A DNA stretch of 64,000 bases from Streptomyces sp. CA-278952. GTDB lineage: Bacteria > Actinomycetota > Actinomycetes > Streptomycetales > Streptomycetaceae. The position numbers were made by a program, and so were the translations under genes. The stretch is taken from contig NZ_CP112880.1 of the NCBI RefSeq assembly GCF_028747205.1, positions 7,103,501 to 7,167,500 of the forward strand. The letters run 5' to 3'. Shown one piece after another: positions 44,701 to 53,514 of this stretch (position 1 is its first letter; every line of letters begins with the position of its first letter). The notes under the pieces are model-generated. The model made no database searches, had not been told where the DNA came from, and was given only the letters and a program-made list of their open reading frames with translations.

Positions 44701-45819
44701 CAGCTGGCTGTGACGCACGGAGAGCACGGCCTTGATCAGCCCCGTGACGCCGGCGGCTCCCTCCAGGTGGCCGATGTTCGTCTTCACCGAACCCACGCGC
44801 AGCGGAGCGTCCTCGGGCCGCTCGGCGCCGAGGACGGCGCCGAGCGCCCGGGCCTCCACGGGGTCGCCCACCTTGGTGCCGGTGCCGTGCAGTTCGACGT
44901 ACTGCACCTGCGACGGGTCGACGCCGGCGCGCGCGTAGGCGTCGCGGAGGACCTCCTGCTGTCCCTCGGCGTGCGGGGAGGTGAGGCTTTCGCCGCCGCC
45001 GTCGTTGTTGGTGGCCGAGCCGCGGATCACGCACAGCACGTCGTCGCCGTCGCGCAGGGCGGCCGACAGCGGCTTCAGGACGACCACACCGCCGCCTTCG
45101 CCGCGGACGTAGCCGTTGGCGCGCTCGTCGAAGGTGTACGCCAGGCCGTCGGGGGACAGAGCGCCGAAACGGGAGGTCGTCAGGAAGCTGTCCGGGACGA
45201 GGTTCAGGTGCACACCGCCCGCGAGGGCGACGGCGGACTCGCCACGGCGTAGCGACTCGCATGCCAGGTGCACCGCGGCCAGCGACGACGACTGGCCGGA
45301 GTCGACGGTGAGACTCGGTCCGCGCAGGGCGAGGACGTAGGAGATCCGGTTGGCGATGATGCTGCGGCTCAGACCGGTCAGCGTGTGCTGGGTGACGGCC
45401 GACGCGTCGAGGCGGTGCACCAGAGTGGCGTAGTCGTCGGCTATCGCACCGAGGAACACACCGGTCCGGCTGCCCGCGAGCGCGTCGCCGCTGATGCCCG
45501 CGCGCTCCGTCGCCTCCCAGCACAGTTCCAGGGCCAGCCGCTGCTGGGGGTCCATGGCGGTGGCTTCGCGCGGCGAGATCCCGAAGAACTCGGGGTCGAA
45601 CGCCGCCACGTCGCCGTCGAGGAAGCCGCCCCGGACGGTCACCGCGCCGAGTTCCCGCAGGCTCGTCGAGTCGAATCGGTCCCGGGGTATTTCCGAGACC
45701 GCGTCCTTCCCTTCAACGAGAAGTCGCCAGAATTCTTCGGGATCCGTCGCACCGGGTACCCGGCATGCCATTCCGATCACGGCAATGGGTTCGTCAGGCA
45801 GCACGGAATTGTTCACCAT
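32758..45819 (-). CDS. Modular PKS, loading module plus modules 1 and 2
   Basis: 4353 residues, first gene of the PKS operon. Loading: a KS-like domain with Gln176 in place of Cys ([11 protein letters not shown] decarboxylase), AT S621 with HAFH from 721 (malonyl, so an acetyl starter), ACP S947. Module 1: KS Cys1181; AT S1638 with TAGH at 1739-1742 (ethylmalonyl signature); a degenerate DH (~1915-2170) whose catalytic His is Arg1946 and which lacks the YGPxFQG stretch; KR with TGGTGTLG near 2363, LDD (B-type); ACP S2685. Module 2: KS Cys2917; AT S3361 with HAFH from 3461 (malonyl); KR near 3915 with [15 protein letters not shown] (A-type); ACP S4233; C-terminal docking tail. Predicted: C16 methyl, C15-OH, 14-ethyl, C13-OH. 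ATG 45819 follows GAGG. The C-terminal tail and the next protein's N-terminal coil should dock. Confidence 0.96.
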   Translation of the reverse strand: MVNNSVLPDEPIAVIGMACRVPGATDPEEFWRLLVEGKDAVSEIPRDRFDSTSLRELGAVTVRGGFLDGDVAAFDPEFFGISPREATAMDPQQRLALELCWEATERAGISGDALAGSRTGVFLGAIADDYATLVHRLDASAVTQHTLTGLSRSIIANRISYVLALRGPSLTVDSGQSSSLAAVHLACESLRRGESAVALAGGVHLNLVPDSFLTTSRFGALSPDGLAYTFDERANGYVRGEGGGVVVLKPLSAALRDGDDVLCVIRGSATNNDGGGESLTSPHAEGQQEVLRDAYARAGVDPSQVQYVELHGTGTKVGDPVEARALGAVLGAERPEDAPLRVGSVKTNIGHLEGAAGVTGLIKAVLSVRHSQLPPSLNFDRPNPDIPLDTLRLRVQTRLEEWRTESGTPRRAGVSSFGMGGTNVHVVLEQAPVVEPVETPAETGVAWPVPWVISGRNEDAVRDQARRLATHIRQHPEHTITDIAHSLATTRTAFPHRAAAIGTNRNDLLTQLDHITKTTTPITHTQTGKTAFLFTGQGAQHPGMGAELHTTYPTFADTFDHICTLIDPHLPHPLHETIFGNHPERLNQTLYTQPALFAYETALYRLIESFGITPDYLAGHSIGEITAAHIAGILTLHDATTLITTRARLMHHLPTGGAMISLQLPHTQTLQLIQGHEHHVGIAAVNGPHTTVISGDETTTLHLAEQAEKNGIKTKRLTVSHAFHSPLMQPILDDFLNTAHTLTYHQPTTPIISNLTGNTADTTSHTPTDITTPHYWTNHIRNTVLFHQTITTLTNHNVVRYLEIGPTPTLTALAHTTHPHATHIPTQRPNRHQPTTLTTALTHTHNTGHTPTWNTLIPHTHTTPLPTYPFQRHRYWVGTEPTDAQGDITPPPRRQGWLGRFAELDGDAERDRAALELVRTHVAQVVGYAGPEAVDPDRIFKDFGFDSLMAVELRDLLSTAGGIELAGTVLFDHPTPRALAGHVRECALGGAGGTERAEVVPVRRSAEDDEPVAIVAMSCRLPGGVRTPEDLWRVLTEERDVIGEFPANREWDLEALFEGSESQGRSYVREGGFLHDADVFDATFFGISPREAQAMDPQQRLLLETSWEALERAGITPASLKGSRSGVFVGTMPQDYGPRMNEATEDVSGYLLTGVTTSVASGRIAYTLGLEGPALTVDTACSSSLVALHMAVQSLRRGECTLALAGGVTVMSSPGIFVELSRQKALSPDGRCKAFSADADGTGWGEGVGMLVLERLSDARRNGHRVLAVVKGSAVNQDGASNGLTAPNGPAQQKVIRQALADAGLSAAEVDAVEAHGTGTSLGDPIEAGALLATYGRERTDGEPLWLGSLKSNVGHPQAAAGVAGVIKMVLAMQHGVLPRTLHVTEASPHVDWRSGAVELLAEARGWPETGRPRRAGVSSFGISGTNAHAVLEQAPPETAASPAAAPAEATPAGRTRVPWVLSGRTAQALREQATALHRQLTAPGGQAAPEAVGRALATTRTGFAHRAVVVGCDAPELLAGLDALARGVDAPGLTVDAAGGVGRRAVFVFPGQGSQWTGMARELWSTSPVFAEQLESCAAAVEEYLDWSLLDVLREKPGAPSLDRIDVVQPALFAVMVALAGMWRAHGVEPAAVVGHSQGEIAAAYVAGGLSLDDAARVVVRRSQAWAELSGKGAMLSVLSSSEDVTERLGPWQDRIGIAAVNSPRTVTVSGDPEALDVFMAELTAAGVKSRLIPGVDTAGHSPQVDALRERLLREVGTVRPAGGGVPFYSTVTGGLLDTRQLDAEYWYRNMREPVNFQQASRTLLADGYAAFVECSPHPMLALAIQQTAEEAGTEPSVVGTLRRDLGGEERFMEAFAEAYVRGVDPVWSAVFGSGTGPVPELPTYPFQRDRYWLAPRAAGNDVTRAGLDAGDHPLLGAAVALAGHAGHVFTGRLTLQDVATLADRTVPGAAVLPGSLFAGLAVHAGDRVGCGRVDELALAAPLVVPEQGAVLLQLRVGPADEAGRHTFEVHARPQKAEPDEPWTAHATGVLAPAPDAAVDGPADWPPPGAEPLASPGDTLAAWRLGEELYAETGLTDEELPAAAAHGLHPALLESALALTAGGPQDEEGTRLAARWTGVTLHAAGATALRVRLIPDGAGAYRLTGTDASGSPVVTADSVALRAVEARELAAAGPSFHPSLFRVRWPAVETAGAPGGGAPGILGEDVLGLTPALGATAFDATDDAPVPQLVLAPMSDPEHTAGSVRTAVHRALALVQDWLTEERFADARLVFVTRGAVATETDADVTDPAHAAVWGLVRSAQSENPGRFTLLDLDDHPGSLSAVAAALATGEPQLALRSGTAHAPRLARVPVPEHRAPTLRTHGTVLVTGGTGTLGGLLARRLVTGHGVRHLLLTSRRGPAAEGADALREELTALGAATVTVTACDTADRDAVAALLAGVPASRPLTAVVHTAGVLDDGIVTSLTPERVDRVLAPKVDAALHLHELTRDADLDAFVLYSSVVATIGNAGQANYAAANAYLDALAQHRRANGLPAQSLAWGLWEARSGMSGHLADADVQRMGRTGIAPLPSGPGMDLFDTALAVGDATLVPVRLDLPGLRARAAREQEPVPAYLRGLIRRPARRVVRAAVGEQASSSLAAALTGLSPADQEAQVLALVREHAAGILHTTPENVEAERAFREIGFDSLTAVELRNRLNTATGLRLPTTLLFDHPTPAVLAAHLRREAVGDDARATAAAGGRAADTDDPIVIVGMSCRLPGGVRSPEDLWELVAAGRDVISTFPTDRGWNVEELYDPNPEAHGKSYAKEGGFLYDAYDFDPEFFGISPREALAMDPQQRLLLEAAWEVLERAQIDPSTLKGSQAGVFIGTNGQDYASHLRDMPADLEGYLLTGKAASVVSGRVAYALGLEGPAITLDTACSSSLVALHQAAQSLRQGECSMALAGGVTVMSHPSLFIEFSRQRGLSPDGRSKAFSADTNGTSWAEGVGMVLLERLSDAQRNGHQVLAVVKGSAVNQDGASNGLSAPNGPSQQRVIRAALANAGLTAAEVDAVEAHGTGTVLGDPIEAQAIIATYGQGRPEDRPLRLGALKSNIGHSQAASGVAGVIKMVMALRHGQLPKTLHVSEPTPHVDWSAGRVELLTEAMAWPEGDAPRRAGVSSFGVSGTNVHVVLEQAPVVEPVETPAETGVPWPVPWVISGRNEDAVRDQARRLATHAREHPEHTITDIAHSLATTRTAFPHRAAAIGTNRNDLLTQLDHITKTTTPITHTQTGKTAFLFTGQGAQHPGMGAELHTTYPTFADTFDHICTLIDPHLPHPLHETIFGNHPERLNQTLYTQPALFAYETALYRLIESFGITPDYLAGHSIGEITAAHIAGILTLHDATTLITTRARLMHHLPTGGAMISLQLPHTQTQELIQGHEHHVGIAAVNGPHTTVISGDETTTLHLAEQAEKNGIKTKRLTVSHAFHSPLMQPILDDFLHTAHTLTYHQPTTPIISNLTGNPADTTSHTPTDITTPHYWTNHIRNTVLFHQTITTLTNHNVVRYLEIGPTPTLTALAHTTHPHATHIPTQRPNRHQPTTLTTALTHTHNTGHTPTWNTLIPHTHTTPLPTYPFQRHRYWVGTEPTAAGDHDRTSPAGGSAEERFWEAVERADLATLADTLAVDPQTPLSGLLPSLSTWRRAQGEQATIASWRYRISWAPLPEKPQAAPAGTWLLLVPTGGADAPMPSAVERALAVGGAQVVRLTAGGAGRTALAARVREALAGREKAAGVLSLLALDESPHPEHAGLTAGLVDNVTLLQALGDASVDAPLWLATRGAVSVGGSDLLASPAQAATWGLGRVAALEEPQRWGGLVDLPETLDDRVARQLGAVLAGVTGEDGTEDQLAVREAGVFARRLVRAPLRGAAAAGGWQPRGTVLITGGTGGIGAQVARWLVRGGAEHVVLTSRRGPEAPGAAELREELAGLGDGRVRVTVAACDMGDREAVAGLIREITSDGEAVRAVFHAAGVVTFAPLAESATADFGSMADGKIRGAQLLDELLDQDKLEAFVVFSSIAATWGSGGQSAYAAANAYLDAFAERRAARGLPATSVAWGPWADKGMIEQGEVAEQLSRRGLPAMAPELALASLADALRSGETGLVVADVLWDRFVPGFTAARRRPLIGGLPEVRAALTPEAPAATGQESAAADFVRSLAGLTPGEVERSLQDLVAEQAAAVLGHASAAAVSAGRDFKELGFDSLTAVELRNRLGAVTGIELPATLIFDYPAPQELAAYLRAELAGGADGLDVFADLDRWETALTDLAADEELRERLVGRLRHVMAALGEDGGQTAATASIDAGLLSATADEVFGFIDNELGAS
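34973..36317. repeat. Malonyl-AT repeat, copy 2 (module 2)
   Basis: AT cassette repeat. It differs from the others in a short N-terminal stretch (HAREHPEHT versus HIRQHPEHT). It shares an additional ~20 bp at its left end (coding RYWVGTEPT) only with the loading-module copy, offset 8220 bp. Confidence 0.95.
43193..44537. repeat. Malonyl-AT repeat, copy 1 (loading module)
   Basis: AT cassette repeat in the loading module. It is the most divergent of the four, but still only a handful of changes were seen by eye: TLQLIQG for TQELIQG, FLN for FLH, and NTADTT for NPADTT. Confidence 0.95.
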
Positions 45820-45882
45820 TACGACCTCATACTCATATCCGCAGCCGGCAATGACACGTGGGAGAATTCATGACCCTGGACG

Positions 45883-45918
45883 AAGCTATCCGCGCGTGAT
45901 GCGCACGGGCCACCCCTA
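45883..45918 (-). promoter_or_regulatory. Candidate PKS-operon promoter with TAGGGG element
   Basis: On the minus strand TAGGGG (45913-45918) abuts a -35-like TGGCCC (45907-45912), then 18 nt, then TAGCTT (45883-45888) as -10. This leaves a leader of about 57 nt before the PKS ATG. A second element, CTAGGGGG, faces the other way at 45928-45934, so the site forms an imperfect inverted repeat spanning ~45911-45937. It is the strongest candidate for control by the LAL activator encoded nearby. Confidence 0.55.
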
Positions 45919-45974
45919 ACCCCTTCCTAGGGGGTGGGTTTCCAGGGGGGGGCGGCCAGGGCGCAGGGGGCCCG

Positions 45975-46925
45975 CTATGAGCGGTTGGCGATATACCACT
46001 TGACGGTCTCGGCGATTCCCTCGTCGAAGCCCACGAGGGGCCGGTAGCCGAGTTCACCGGAAATCTTCCCGATGTCGACGGAGTACCGGAGATCGTGGCC
46101 TTTCCGGTCCTCGACCTGCTCGACGCTCGACCAGTCCTTGCCGAGGCTCCGGAGGATGAGCGAGGTGAGCTGCCGGTTGCTCAGCTCCGTGCCGCCGCCG
46201 ATGTTGTAGACCTCACCGGGCCGTCCGGACTCGGCGACCAGGGCGATGCCCCGGCAGTGGTCGTCGACGTGCAGCCAGTCCCTGACGTTCTCCCCGTCCC
46301 CGTACAGCGGCACCGTGAGGCCGTCCGCGAGGCGGGAGACGAACAGCGGGATGACCTTCTCCGGGTACTGGTGGGGGCCGTAGTTGTTGGAGCACCGGGT
46401 GATGCACACCGGCAGCCCGTGGGTCCGGTGGTAGGCGCGGACCAGCAGGTCGGAGGCGGCCTTGGAGGCCGAGTAGGGCGAGTTCGGGGCCAGCGGGCAC
46501 TCCTCGTCCCAGGACCCCTCGGCGATGGACCCGTAGACCTCGTCCGTGGAGACGTGGACGAACTTGGCGACCCCCGCGGCGTCGGCAGCCTTGAGCAGGG
46601 TCGCGGTGCCCAGCACATTGGTGCGGACGAACTCCATGGGGTCCTCGATGGACCGGTCCACATGGGACTCCGCCGCGAGGTGGACGACCAGGTCCGCGCC
46701 GTCGAGCACCTCGTCCACCAGACCGGCGTCGCAGATGTCCCCCTGCACGAAGCGCATGTGCGGGCTGCCGGCGACCGGTGCGAGATTGTCCAGATTCCCC
46801 GCGTAGGTGAGTTTGTCGAGCACCACCACGTCGGCGTCCGCGAAGGCGGGATATTCGCCCGCGACGACCTTCCGGACGAAATTCGAGCCGATGAAGCCCG
46901 CGCCTCCCGTCACTACGATGCGCAT
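45975..46925 (-). CDS. rfbB: dTDP-glucose 4,6-dehydratase
   Basis: A 316-residue extended short-chain dehydrogenase. The NAD-binding motif is TGGAGFIGSNF at the N-terminus, the active site has STDEVYGS and YSASKAASD (YxxxK), and RCSNNYGPHQYPEKVIPLFV is diagnostic of dTDP-glucose 4,6-dehydratases. It converts dTDP-glucose to dTDP-4-keto-6-deoxyglucose, the entry to macrolide deoxysugars. ATG 46925 has a textbook GGAGGAG seven bases upstream; a start at 46946 is less likely. It is the only deoxysugar gene in the window, so thymidylyltransferase, 2,3-dehydratase, epimerase and ketoreductases for a 2,6-dideoxysugar must lie elsewhere, probably left of ccr. Confidence 0.96.
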   Translation of the reverse strand: MRIVVTGGAGFIGSNFVRKVVAGEYPAFADADVVVLDKLTYAGNLDNLAPVAGSPHMRFVQGDICDAGLVDEVLDGADLVVHLAAESHVDRSIEDPMEFVRTNVLGTATLLKAADAAGVAKFVHVSTDEVYGSIAEGSWDEECPLAPNSPYSASKAASDLLVRAYHRTHGLPVCITRCSNNYGPHQYPEKVIPLFVSRLADGLTVPLYGDGENVRDWLHVDDHCRGIALVAESGRPGEVYNIGGGTELSNRQLTSLILRSLGKDWSSVEQVEDRKGHDLRYSVDIGKISGELGYRPLVGFDEGIAETVKWYIANRS

Positions 46926-46989
46926 GGCACTCCTCCAAGCCCTCATGGAAAGGGGCGGTTGTCGGGAGAGTCCGTATTGACTCGCGCAG

Positions 46990-47042
46990 AACGTAGCAAC
47001 GCCGATCGCGGCCCAGCCAGGAAGCGGGGGAGTTCTAGGGGG
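46990..47042 (-). promoter_or_regulatory. Candidate dehydratase promoter with inverted TAGGGG element
   Basis: A -10-like TACGTT (46990-46995) and a -35-like TGGCTG (47014-47019), spacer 18 nt, lie on the minus strand. CTAGGGGG (47035-47042) sits 15 bp upstream but on the plus strand, that is, reversed relative to the other three promoters. Confidence 0.4.
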
Positions 47043-47106
47043 CGACTCAGGGGTTTGCCCCGCGCCTCGGGCGTGGGCGGGCCATTCTCGTGCGGCGGCA
47101 CGCCGC

Positions 47107-47145
47107 GGACGCCGCGGGCCCTTGTTTCAGGGGTCCGCGACGTCC
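47107..47145 (-). terminator. Imperfect hairpin after the LAL regulator gene
   Basis: GC-rich imperfect inverted repeat (GGACGCCGCGGGCCC ... GGGGTCCGCGACGTCC around an 8-nt loop) about 20 bp past the regulator stop. It is likely to terminate that transcript before the dehydratase promoter. Confidence 0.4.
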
Positions 47146-47163
47146 GGTGCCGGCGAGGAAGGC

Positions 47164-50001
47164 CTAGGCGATTTCGGTGACGGTCGACCGCAGCCCCGTC
47201 GGGAGTTCCTGACGGCTTCTGATGCCGAGCTTGCGGTAGATCTTCGTCAGATGCTGCTCGACCGTGCTCACGGTGATGTAGAGCGTGGCCGCTATCTCCC
47301 GGTTGCTGTATCCGTCCACGGCGAGCGCCGCGACCCGGGACTCCGAGCGGCTCAGCTTCACCGTGAACCCGCTGGGCCGCGCCTCCTGCAGGCTCAACAG
47401 CTGGACCACCGCCCCGTCCGGGACCGGATCGCGGTTCACCTCACGGTCGTCGCGCAGCGCACGCGCGATGCCGACGTAGAGCCCGTCGGCACCGCACTTC
47501 CTGGCGACGCGCGCGGCGCTCGCGAGCAGCCCCCGCGCACGGTCGGTGTGTCCCTGCCGGCGATGGGCATGGGCCAGACTCACCTGCGCCCGGGCCGTCT
47601 CCAGCCGGTCGCCGCACTGCTGGAACTCCCGTACCGCCTGGGTGAGATGGAGGAGCACGTCCTTGCTCTTGGGGTTGGCGCAGGCGGCACGCAGCAGGAG
47701 CGCGGTGCCGCGGGTGCGCGAGGTCGTCGGGGAGCCCACCCGCAGCTGCGCTTCGATCAGGCCCTCCACGCGGTCCCGCTCGCCCAGTTGCAGCCATGCC
47801 TCGGCGGCATCGAGCCGCCACGGCAGGGGCGCCGGCCAGTCGACCCCCCACCGCTGGGCGAGCTGCCCGGCGAGCAGGAACTCGCCGAGTGCGGCGTTGG
47901 GACGGTTGACCGCCAGGTAGTGGCGTCCGCGGGCACGCCGGTAGGCCAGCCCGTAGGCGCTGCGGAAGAGGGCCTCGGGCACCGGTCGGCTCAGCCGCTG
48001 GGCCGCCGCCTCGTGCCGTCCCATGGCCGTGTACGCCATGATCTGGAAGGCCAGCGGCCCCCCGGTGAAGACACCGCCGTCCCAGCCGGGCACCGCGTTC
48101 TGCGCGAGGGTGGCGTACTGCTCGGCGTCGGTCAGATTGCCCTGGCGCAGCGCGATCTCGGCGCGCTTGGAGGCGAACATGGCGTGCCAGCCGGGGGACC
48201 GGCGGCGCTCCGCCTCGTCCATCAGGGCGTCGCACCGCTGCTCGGCCAGATTCAGTCGATCCGCGTAGATGAGGAGGTTCAGCGAATTGACGATGGTGTC
48301 GAAGGTGCTGTCGGTGAGCGGGTAGGTCTCCAGGGGGTGGACCGCCGCGTCGATCCGCGCCTCGCCGGGGTCGTCCGCCGCGGGCGGCGCGAAGCCGAGG
48401 CCGATGTGGGGGAGCAGCGCCGCCGGTTCGGCTTCCGTCGGCTCGTGCGTCTCGCCCGGTTCGCGCAGCCACAGGCTGCTGCCGTACTGCGGGGACAGCG
48501 TGCCCTCGCGGTCACCGGGGCCACGGCGGCGCAGCGCGTCGCGGGCCTCGCTCAGCCTGCCGTGCGAGACGAGCAGTTCCACGAGCCCTTCGATCCGCGA
48601 GGAGGGCAGCGCCCCCGCGTGCAGGGCCGCCAGGGGCTCCTCCAGCATGCGTTCGGAGGCCGCCGGGTTGAGCCGCCACATCACGGCCGAGGCGAGCAGC
48701 CGGTTGCTCGCGCGGGTCCCCGGCTCCTCGCACGCCTCGTAGGCGAGGTCGAGGAAGGCGGCGGCCAGGCGGGCGTTGTCCTGGGCGAGGGCCTGTTCCG
48801 CCGCGCTCTGGAGGACCGGGACGGCCCACCACTCGTCGGCGCTGCCGGCGTCGAGGAGCTGCCGGGCGATGAGCATCGACTGGGCGCCGCTGCGGTGCAG
48901 CAGCGCGGCCGCCCTGCGGTGCCGCTTCTGCCGTGTCTCACGGCCCATGTGCTCCAGCACGGCGGCCCTGATCCTCGGGTGGCTGAGCTGCGCGTCACGG
49001 GCGACGCCGACCTCGCGCAGGATGCGCATGCCACGTGTCACCCGGTCCTCCGGCATGGCCAGGAGCTCGGCGAGCCGGTCCGTGCCGGAGGCGGTGCCCA
49101 GTGTGGCCATGCCCTCGGCGAGCAGGGCCGCGGTGGGGCCGCTGCGCCGGATGCAGTCGATGACGGCCTGGAGGAAGATGTCGCCGATGACGACGTCCAC
49201 CGGCTGCTCCTCCTTCATGGGTTTCGTGGCAGCCCGCGAATCGTCCATGAGCGCGTGCAGGAGCAGGGGATTCCCGCCGGTGAGTTCGTGCCACTGCCGG
49301 ACGGAGCCGATCTGCCAGGGCGCGGCCGCATGCGAATTGAGCAGTCTCGCAGTGTCCCGAACGGAGAGGAGCTCCATTCGCAGGCGCGAGGAATTCGGGA
49401 GACGCATGATGCGCGTGTCGAAGGTGGGGTCCTTCGGCTCACAGGTCAGGTCGCGTGAGAACGCGATCATGAGCCGGGCCGAGTCCAGCTTCGCGGCGGC
49501 GTAGAGGAGGTACTGGAGCGAGGCCGAGTCGATGGACTGGAGGTCGTCGATGCAGATCAGAACCGGCCCGCTCATGACCAGTTCGAGGAGCGCGGCGCAG
49601 AAGTCGCGTGCGCCGCGCAGGGGTTCGGGAGGGGGTGTGGGCGACCGGAAGGCGGTCGCGCCGGTCCGTGACGTGCTCAGCAGAGTGCCGTGGAAAAGAG
49701 CCCGCCGCATTCGGTCGGCCGTATTTCCCGGCAGGGTCGGACAATCGAGGAACTGGCGTAGCGCATCGAGTGGTTCGGGATGGTCGAGAAGCGCTCCGTG
49801 TGCCCAGAGAACCACCGCTCCCGACTCTTTTGCGTACTCTTTCAAGAGTTCCAGGGCTGTCGACTTTCCACACCCCGCAGCACCTTCGAGAAGGGTCACC
49901 CGTGTTTCGCCGGCGAGGCTGCGGGTAAATTGGCCGCGAAGGGCACCTACCTGAGCTTCGAACCCTTCCGTGCTTGCGAGTGTGCGTCTAAGCATTTTCA
50001 T
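47164..50001 (-). CDS. Large ATP-binding LuxR-family (LAL) transcriptional activator
   Basis: 945 residues. The N-terminal AAA/STAND domain has Walker A in LEGAAGCGKSTALELL (around residue 40) and Walker B in GPVLICIDDLQSID. A long helical, TPR-like middle follows, with a C-terminal LuxR helix-turn-helix (LSRSESRVAALAVDGYSN and TVEQHLTKIYRKLGI). Proteins of this size and design are usual pathway-specific activators of macrolide PKS clusters (PikD, RapH, FkbN type). Its location between the dehydratase and the dehydrogenase supports control of the cluster, with the TAGGGG elements as candidate sites. ATG 50001 or ATG 49995 (better spaced from GGGGG) could be used. I saw no in-frame TTA codon in the parts checked. 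Confidence 0.93.
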   Translation of the reverse strand: MKMLRRTLASTEGFEAQVGALRGQFTRSLAGETRVTLLEGAAGCGKSTALELLKEYAKESGAVVLWAHGALLDHPEPLDALRQFLDCPTLPGNTADRMRRALFHGTLLSTSRTGATAFRSPTPPPEPLRGARDFCAALLELVMSGPVLICIDDLQSIDSASLQYLLYAAAKLDSARLMIAFSRDLTCEPKDPTFDTRIMRLPNSSRLRMELLSVRDTARLLNSHAAAPWQIGSVRQWHELTGGNPLLLHALMDDSRAATKPMKEEQPVDVVIGDIFLQAVIDCIRRSGPTAALLAEGMATLGTASGTDRLAELLAMPEDRVTRGMRILREVGVARDAQLSHPRIRAAVLEHMGRETRQKRHRRAAALLHRSGAQSMLIARQLLDAGSADEWWAVPVLQSAAEQALAQDNARLAAAFLDLAYEACEEPGTRASNRLLASAVMWRLNPAASERMLEEPLAALHAGALPSSRIEGLVELLVSHGRLSEARDALRRRGPGDREGTLSPQYGSSLWLREPGETHEPTEAEPAALLPHIGLGFAPPAADDPGEARIDAAVHPLETYPLTDSTFDTIVNSLNLLIYADRLNLAEQRCDALMDEAERRRSPGWHAMFASKRAEIALRQGNLTDAEQYATLAQNAVPGWDGGVFTGGPLAFQIMAYTAMGRHEAAAQRLSRPVPEALFRSAYGLAYRRARGRHYLAVNRPNAALGEFLLAGQLAQRWGVDWPAPLPWRLDAAEAWLQLGERDRVEGLIEAQLRVGSPTTSRTRGTALLLRAACANPKSKDVLLHLTQAVREFQQCGDRLETARAQVSLAHAHRRQGHTDRARGLLASAARVARKCGADGLYVGIARALRDDREVNRDPVPDGAVVQLLSLQEARPSGFTVKLSRSESRVAALAVDGYSNREIAATLYITVSTVEQHLTKIYRKLGIRSRQELPTGLRSTVTEIA

Positions 50002-50315
50002 CCCCCGTGCTCATCGATGTCGTTCTGCACCTTGAGTACGGGCGAAATTCTAACGCATGTCCGTGTCGAACATCCATTGCGGACTGATGTAATCCGCTTC
50101 CCCGTCGCCGCCGGTGGGCGGGCGTCCCTCTCCCGGCGGCCGGACTTCGCAAAGGAGTCCGCACCGGGGCGAGTGCTCATTTAATGGTGCAGACCATGCA
50201 GGTCAGCAGTGTATCGCCGCTGTGTTTCCCCGGAATGTCACGCGAGGCCCCGTGCGGTACGCGGCAGTGGTGCCGCCGTTTATTCATGCCCTGAAGCGAT
50301 ATCCCGCCACGGATT
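50002..50315. other. Non-coding upstream region of the LAL gene (314 bp)
   Basis: No gene seen. It contains the LAL leader and an inverted repeat GCGGA-N9-TCCGC (about 50081-50099). It is AT-richer than its surroundings near both ends. No TAGGGG element was found here, so the LAL gene is probably not under the same control as the biosynthetic promoters. Confidence 0.5.
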
Positions 50316-52043
50316 TCACAGGGTGCTGCGGGCGGGGGTGCGAAATCCCTTTCCGCTCTTTCGTCCGGTGTATCCGGCGGCGACCAACTGCTCCAGCCGT
50401 GGCGCCGGCTCCAGCCAGGGCTCGCCGAACGTGCCGTACAGGGAGCGCTGGATGGCGAGCGAGACGTCGAGACCGACGACGTCCAGCAGTTGAAACGGAC
50501 CCATGGGGAAGACGTTGCCGTTCGACATGATCATGTCGATGTCGGCGGTCGTGCCCCGGCACTCCTGGAGCAGCGTCACGGCGTGGTTGAGGTAGGGGAA
50601 GAGCAGGGCGTTGACGATGAAGCCGATCCGGTCCCGGCAGCCGACCGTCCTCTTGCCCAGGTTCCTGGCCGTCGCATGGACCGTGGCGGTCACGTCCGGC
50701 GAGGTCAGCACCGTGTGCGAGACCTCGATCAGCTTCATCACGGGCGCCGGGTTGAAGAAGTGCATGCCGGCCACGTCCTCCGGCCGGCCGGTCGCCCGCG
50801 CGCACTCGACGACGGGCAGGCTGGACGTGGAGGTCGTCAGCACCGCACCCGGCCGGCACACCCGGTCGAGTTCGCCGAAGATCCTCCGCTTGACGTCGAT
50901 GTCCTCCGCGACCGCCTCGACGACGAGGTCGCAGCCGGCGAGCGCCTGCGGATCGGACGCGCAGGTCAGCCTGTCCATCGCCGCGCCACGGGCATCGGCG
51001 GTGAGCTTGCCGCGCTGCACCCCGCGACTCAGCGACCGGTCGACGGCCGCACGCGCGGACCCGGCCCGCTCGTCGCTCCGCGCGACGAGGACCGTCGGGT
51101 GGCCGGAGCGTGCGCAGACCTCCGCTATCCCGGCGGCCATCGTCCCGGAGCCGACCACGCCGATGCTCCGCACCTCCCGCGCCTGCCCCTGCCGGGGCGC
51201 CGCACCGTCGGCGTCGGGCGACGGCGAGCCGTCCGTCCAGGAGTAGAAGCCACGGCCGGCCTTGCGGCCGAGCAGCCCGGCCGACACCATCTGGCGCAGA
51301 CTCGGCCGCGGCAGGAAGCGCCGGTCGCCGGTGCGGGCGTGCAGCGCCTCCAGGGTGTCGAGGGCCGTGTCCAGCCCGGTCGCGTCGAGCTGGGCGAGTG
51401 GCCCGCTGCGCAGGCCGCAGCCGAGCGACATCGCCGTGTCGATGCTGTCGCGCGTCGCGTAGCGCTGCTCGTGCATCGCGACCGCGTCGTTGAGGTACGC
51501 CAGCGTCAGGGCGCTGCCGATGAGTCCCGCTCGGTCTGCCGTCGCCACCGGGTGCCACCCCAGGCCGCGGACCAGTTCTCGCACGTCGTCGAAGACCGTG
51601 TCCACGGTCAGCGGGGTGGGTACGAGCTCCACCGTGAGCTCCTTGGCCTCCCCGTCCGGGAGGAACAGGTGCAGCCCGACGAGACGGTCGGGGCATCCGG
51701 CCTCGAACGCCAGCTCGGTGACCGGGAGTCCGCCGGACGTGGTGACGAACACCGTGTCCGGACCGCAGAGCGCTACCGCCTCGCCGAGCACCGCACGCTT
51801 CACCGCGGCACGCTCGGGGACCGCCTCGACGACCAGCTCCGCCTCGGCGGCGTCCGCGAGCCTGCCGGTGAACTCGATGCCGCCCGGGCCTCTTTCACCG
51901 ATCCGTCTTCTCGCCCCGTCGATGGCCGCCGGATCGGTGTCGACCGCGATGACGCGCCGTCCGCTGCCGACCAACTGCCCCGCAATCGCCGATCCCGTGG
52001 TTCCGAGTCCGATCACCGCGACGGTGGAGAGGTGCCGAGCCAT
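50316..52043 (-). CDS. 3-hydroxyacyl-CoA dehydrogenase with two tandem HCDH units (likely 3-hydroxybutyryl-CoA dehydrogenase)
   Basis: 575 residues comprising two copies of the NAD-binding plus C-terminal HCDH pair. Unit 1 (residues ~6-280) has GLGTTGSAIA but has lost the conserved Asn in the HFFNP motif (here HLFLP) and in the later VNALL motif. Unit 2 (~290-565) has GSGTMAAGIAEV, GMHFFNPAPVMKLIEV and IGFIVNALLFPYLN, all canonical. Unit 2 should therefore do the chemistry, reversible oxidation of 3-hydroxybutyryl-CoA. With crotonase and Ccr this links acetoacetyl-CoA to ethylmalonyl-CoA for module 1. ATG 52043 follows AAGGGA; an in-frame start at 52073 is less likely. It carries the TAGGGG promoter element. 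Confidence 0.9.
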   Translation of the reverse strand: MARHLSTVAVIGLGTTGSAIAGQLVGSGRRVIAVDTDPAAIDGARRRIGERGPGGIEFTGRLADAAEAELVVEAVPERAAVKRAVLGEAVALCGPDTVFVTTSGGLPVTELAFEAGCPDRLVGLHLFLPDGEAKELTVELVPTPLTVDTVFDDVRELVRGLGWHPVATADRAGLIGSALTLAYLNDAVAMHEQRYATRDSIDTAMSLGCGLRSGPLAQLDATGLDTALDTLEALHARTGDRRFLPRPSLRQMVSAGLLGRKAGRGFYSWTDGSPSPDADGAAPRQGQAREVRSIGVVGSGTMAAGIAEVCARSGHPTVLVARSDERAGSARAAVDRSLSRGVQRGKLTADARGAAMDRLTCASDPQALAGCDLVVEAVAEDIDVKRRIFGELDRVCRPGAVLTTSTSSLPVVECARATGRPEDVAGMHFFNPAPVMKLIEVSHTVLTSPDVTATVHATARNLGKRTVGCRDRIGFIVNALLFPYLNHAVTLLQECRGTTADIDMIMSNGNVFPMGPFQLLDVVGLDVSLAIQRSLYGTFGEPWLEPAPRLEQLVAAGYTGRKSGKGFRTPARSTL

Positions 52044-52130
52044 GGAGGGGCGTCCCTTCGGGTCGTGGGCCACGGCCCGTGAACCGAAGGGGATGAGAAC
52101 GGCTGTCCCCGGGGCCGCATCTGAAAACCG

Positions 52131-52180
52131 ACGCTACGGTTTTACCGTTTGTTGAACAACCCCTATGCCACGACCCCCTA
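52131..52180 (-). promoter_or_regulatory. Candidate dehydrogenase promoter with two TAGGGG elements
   Basis: On the minus strand TAGGGG (52160-52165) abuts -35-like TTGTTC (52154-52159), a 17-nt spacer, then TAGCGT (52131-52136). A second TAGGGG lies 15 bp further upstream (52175-52180) in the same orientation. The spacer and -35 also hold small palindromes (TTGTTNAACAA and ACGGT-N3-ACCGT). Confidence 0.55.
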
Positions 52181-52900
52181 CTCCGCCCGATCGCCGACCC
52201 GGCGTTCCGTGCCCCGGCGTCATGTCGGGGCACGCCTCCCGCGGGGCCCGTCAACTCTCGCCCCGCTCGGCCCGGTTCGCCGTCGTTCCTGGTCACAGCC
52301 GCGCGCCGGGCACCGACCGGGGGCCGCTGCCGCCGCGGACCGCCGTCCCGGCGAGCCTTCGGACGGCCACCCCGGGCGCGTACCGGTTCCCCTGGCGCCC
52401 ACCCCCTCCCGGGGTGTCCCGCCACGCCGGCCGAAGGGACGAAGCGGTGCGATTCGCCCATCCCCCTTAAGGGGGCGACTGGCTGGTCTTGGGGGGTCCC
52501 CGGGCTCCGCGGAACCCGTGGTTCGCAGCAGGCCCGGGTCCGCAGCGGCTTCTTCGGCGCCGACAAGCTCGGCTTCCCCGCCAGCCGCGCCGACACGCCG
52601 ACACGCCGCGTTCGCTGGAACCCTCACCGTCGACGCTCTACTCGAGCGCGGCGTCCGGGCCGGGGACGTCCTTGCGTGTCCTTCGGGAATCTCGGCAAGC
52701 GGGGAGCGCAGCGCGGCAACGCCATCGAGGCCGAGATCCTCGGCAAGCCGGTCGGCTACCAGGCGGGCCTCGCCCGGGTTGAGTGAGGAAGCCTTGGCGG
52801 ACGAGGTGTCCGAGGCGTTTGCGGGTGACGTTGACGGTCGCCTCGTCGGCGGGCATGCCGAGGAGATCGTGCAGTTCACGGGCTGACGCGACGAAGGCGC
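52181..52900. other. Degenerate boundary DNA with no convincing intact gene
   Basis: About 720 bp. Reading frames are shadow-like and change composition repeatedly. Two short stretches look like gene tails: plus strand 52682-52786 (FGNLGKRGAQRGNAIEAEIL followed by a stop soon after) and minus strand ~52780-52880 (ELHDLLGMPADEATVNVTRK, a helix-turn-helix-like sequence). Neither can be assigned. The region sits between the cluster's last promoter and identifiable gene fragments, which suggests a recombination boundary. Confidence 0.45.
52462..52475. repeat. Perfect 14-bp palindrome CCCCCTTAAGGGGG
   Basis: Isolated palindrome in the boundary region. Its right arm continues GGGGGCGACT, a 10-mer also found next to the TAGGGGG element at 47038-47047 upstream of the dehydratase. 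It could be a relict of a regulator site whose gene was lost, or coincidence in G-rich DNA. Confidence 0.5.
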
Positions 52901-53050
52901 TTACTCGGCGGGCTCGCGATTGTAGAGCTTCTTGGCCCATAGGTAGCCGCCCAGAGTGATCAGGACGCACCAACCGGTGGCCAGGAGTGCGCTGTTGTCG
53001 ATCGGTGTGCCCATCAGCAGCCCGCGCAGGGTCTCGATGAACGGGGCGAT
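52901..53050 (-). pseudogene. C-terminal fragment of an ABC-2 (DrrB-like) permease
   Basis: Minus-strand reading from 53050 to the TAA at 52901-52903 gives IAPFIETLRGLLMGTPIDNS and ends WAKKLYNREPAE, a typical last ~50 residues of DrrB-type antibiotic exporter permeases. No start or upstream membrane domain exists: homology stops abruptly where plus-strand EF-hand-like sequence begins. It is not a copy of the intact permease tail at 2400. Confidence 0.75.
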
Positions 53051-53077
53051 CCTCTACCAGAACCGGACGGGCTGCCA

Positions 53078-53299
53078 GTGGCGCGGTCCGGCGACAACGA
53101 GATCAGCAAGGACGAGTTCGCCCGCTCCCTGCGCGATGTGCTGAGGCCCGACGCCCCCGAGGCGATGGACATGTTCGCCCAGCTGGACGCCGACGGAGAC
53201 GGCACCATCTCACGCCACGAGTTCATCCGCGCGGTCCATGAGCACGACCTCTCCAGCGACCCCAACGCACCCGGCAGTCTGTTCTTCGGACACATCTGA
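53078..53299 (+). pseudogene. Truncated EF-hand (calcium-binding) protein
   Basis: A 73-residue reading with one complete EF-hand (DADGDGTISRHEF) and the second half of another (DNEISKDEF), ending SLFFGHI. The first loop lacks its opening Asp residues, exactly at the junction with the permease fragment, so the 5' end of a two-EF-hand gene appears lost. A short intact protein starting at ATG 53078 is possible, but there is no clear ribosome binding site. Confidence 0.6.
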
Positions 53300-53514
53300 C
53301 CCCCTCGCCAGCAGGGCCGGCCCGTCGAGCGCCGCATCCGCCTCGCTCCAGCCCCCCCTGCCGGACCGCCGCGGTGCGGCATCGGCGGACTCCGGTTCAC
53401 CAGCACGCCATGCCGGGAAGTTATTGCTCGCGGACATCGACCACGGCCGCAGCCCGCTGCTCAGGGCGCGTCTGCGAACAGCTGCACAGGTCGCCAGTGA
53501 CCAGGGGAGACGAC

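Noticed and set aside
50114..50530. Short plus-strand frames in the region upstream of the LAL gene
   Set aside because: They run into the antisense of the dehydrogenase gene and show no conserved sequence.
52149..52886. Plus-strand 245-codon open frame in the boundary region
   Set aside because: Arg/Ser/Pro-rich composition typical of a shadow frame, no recognisable domain, no start signal.
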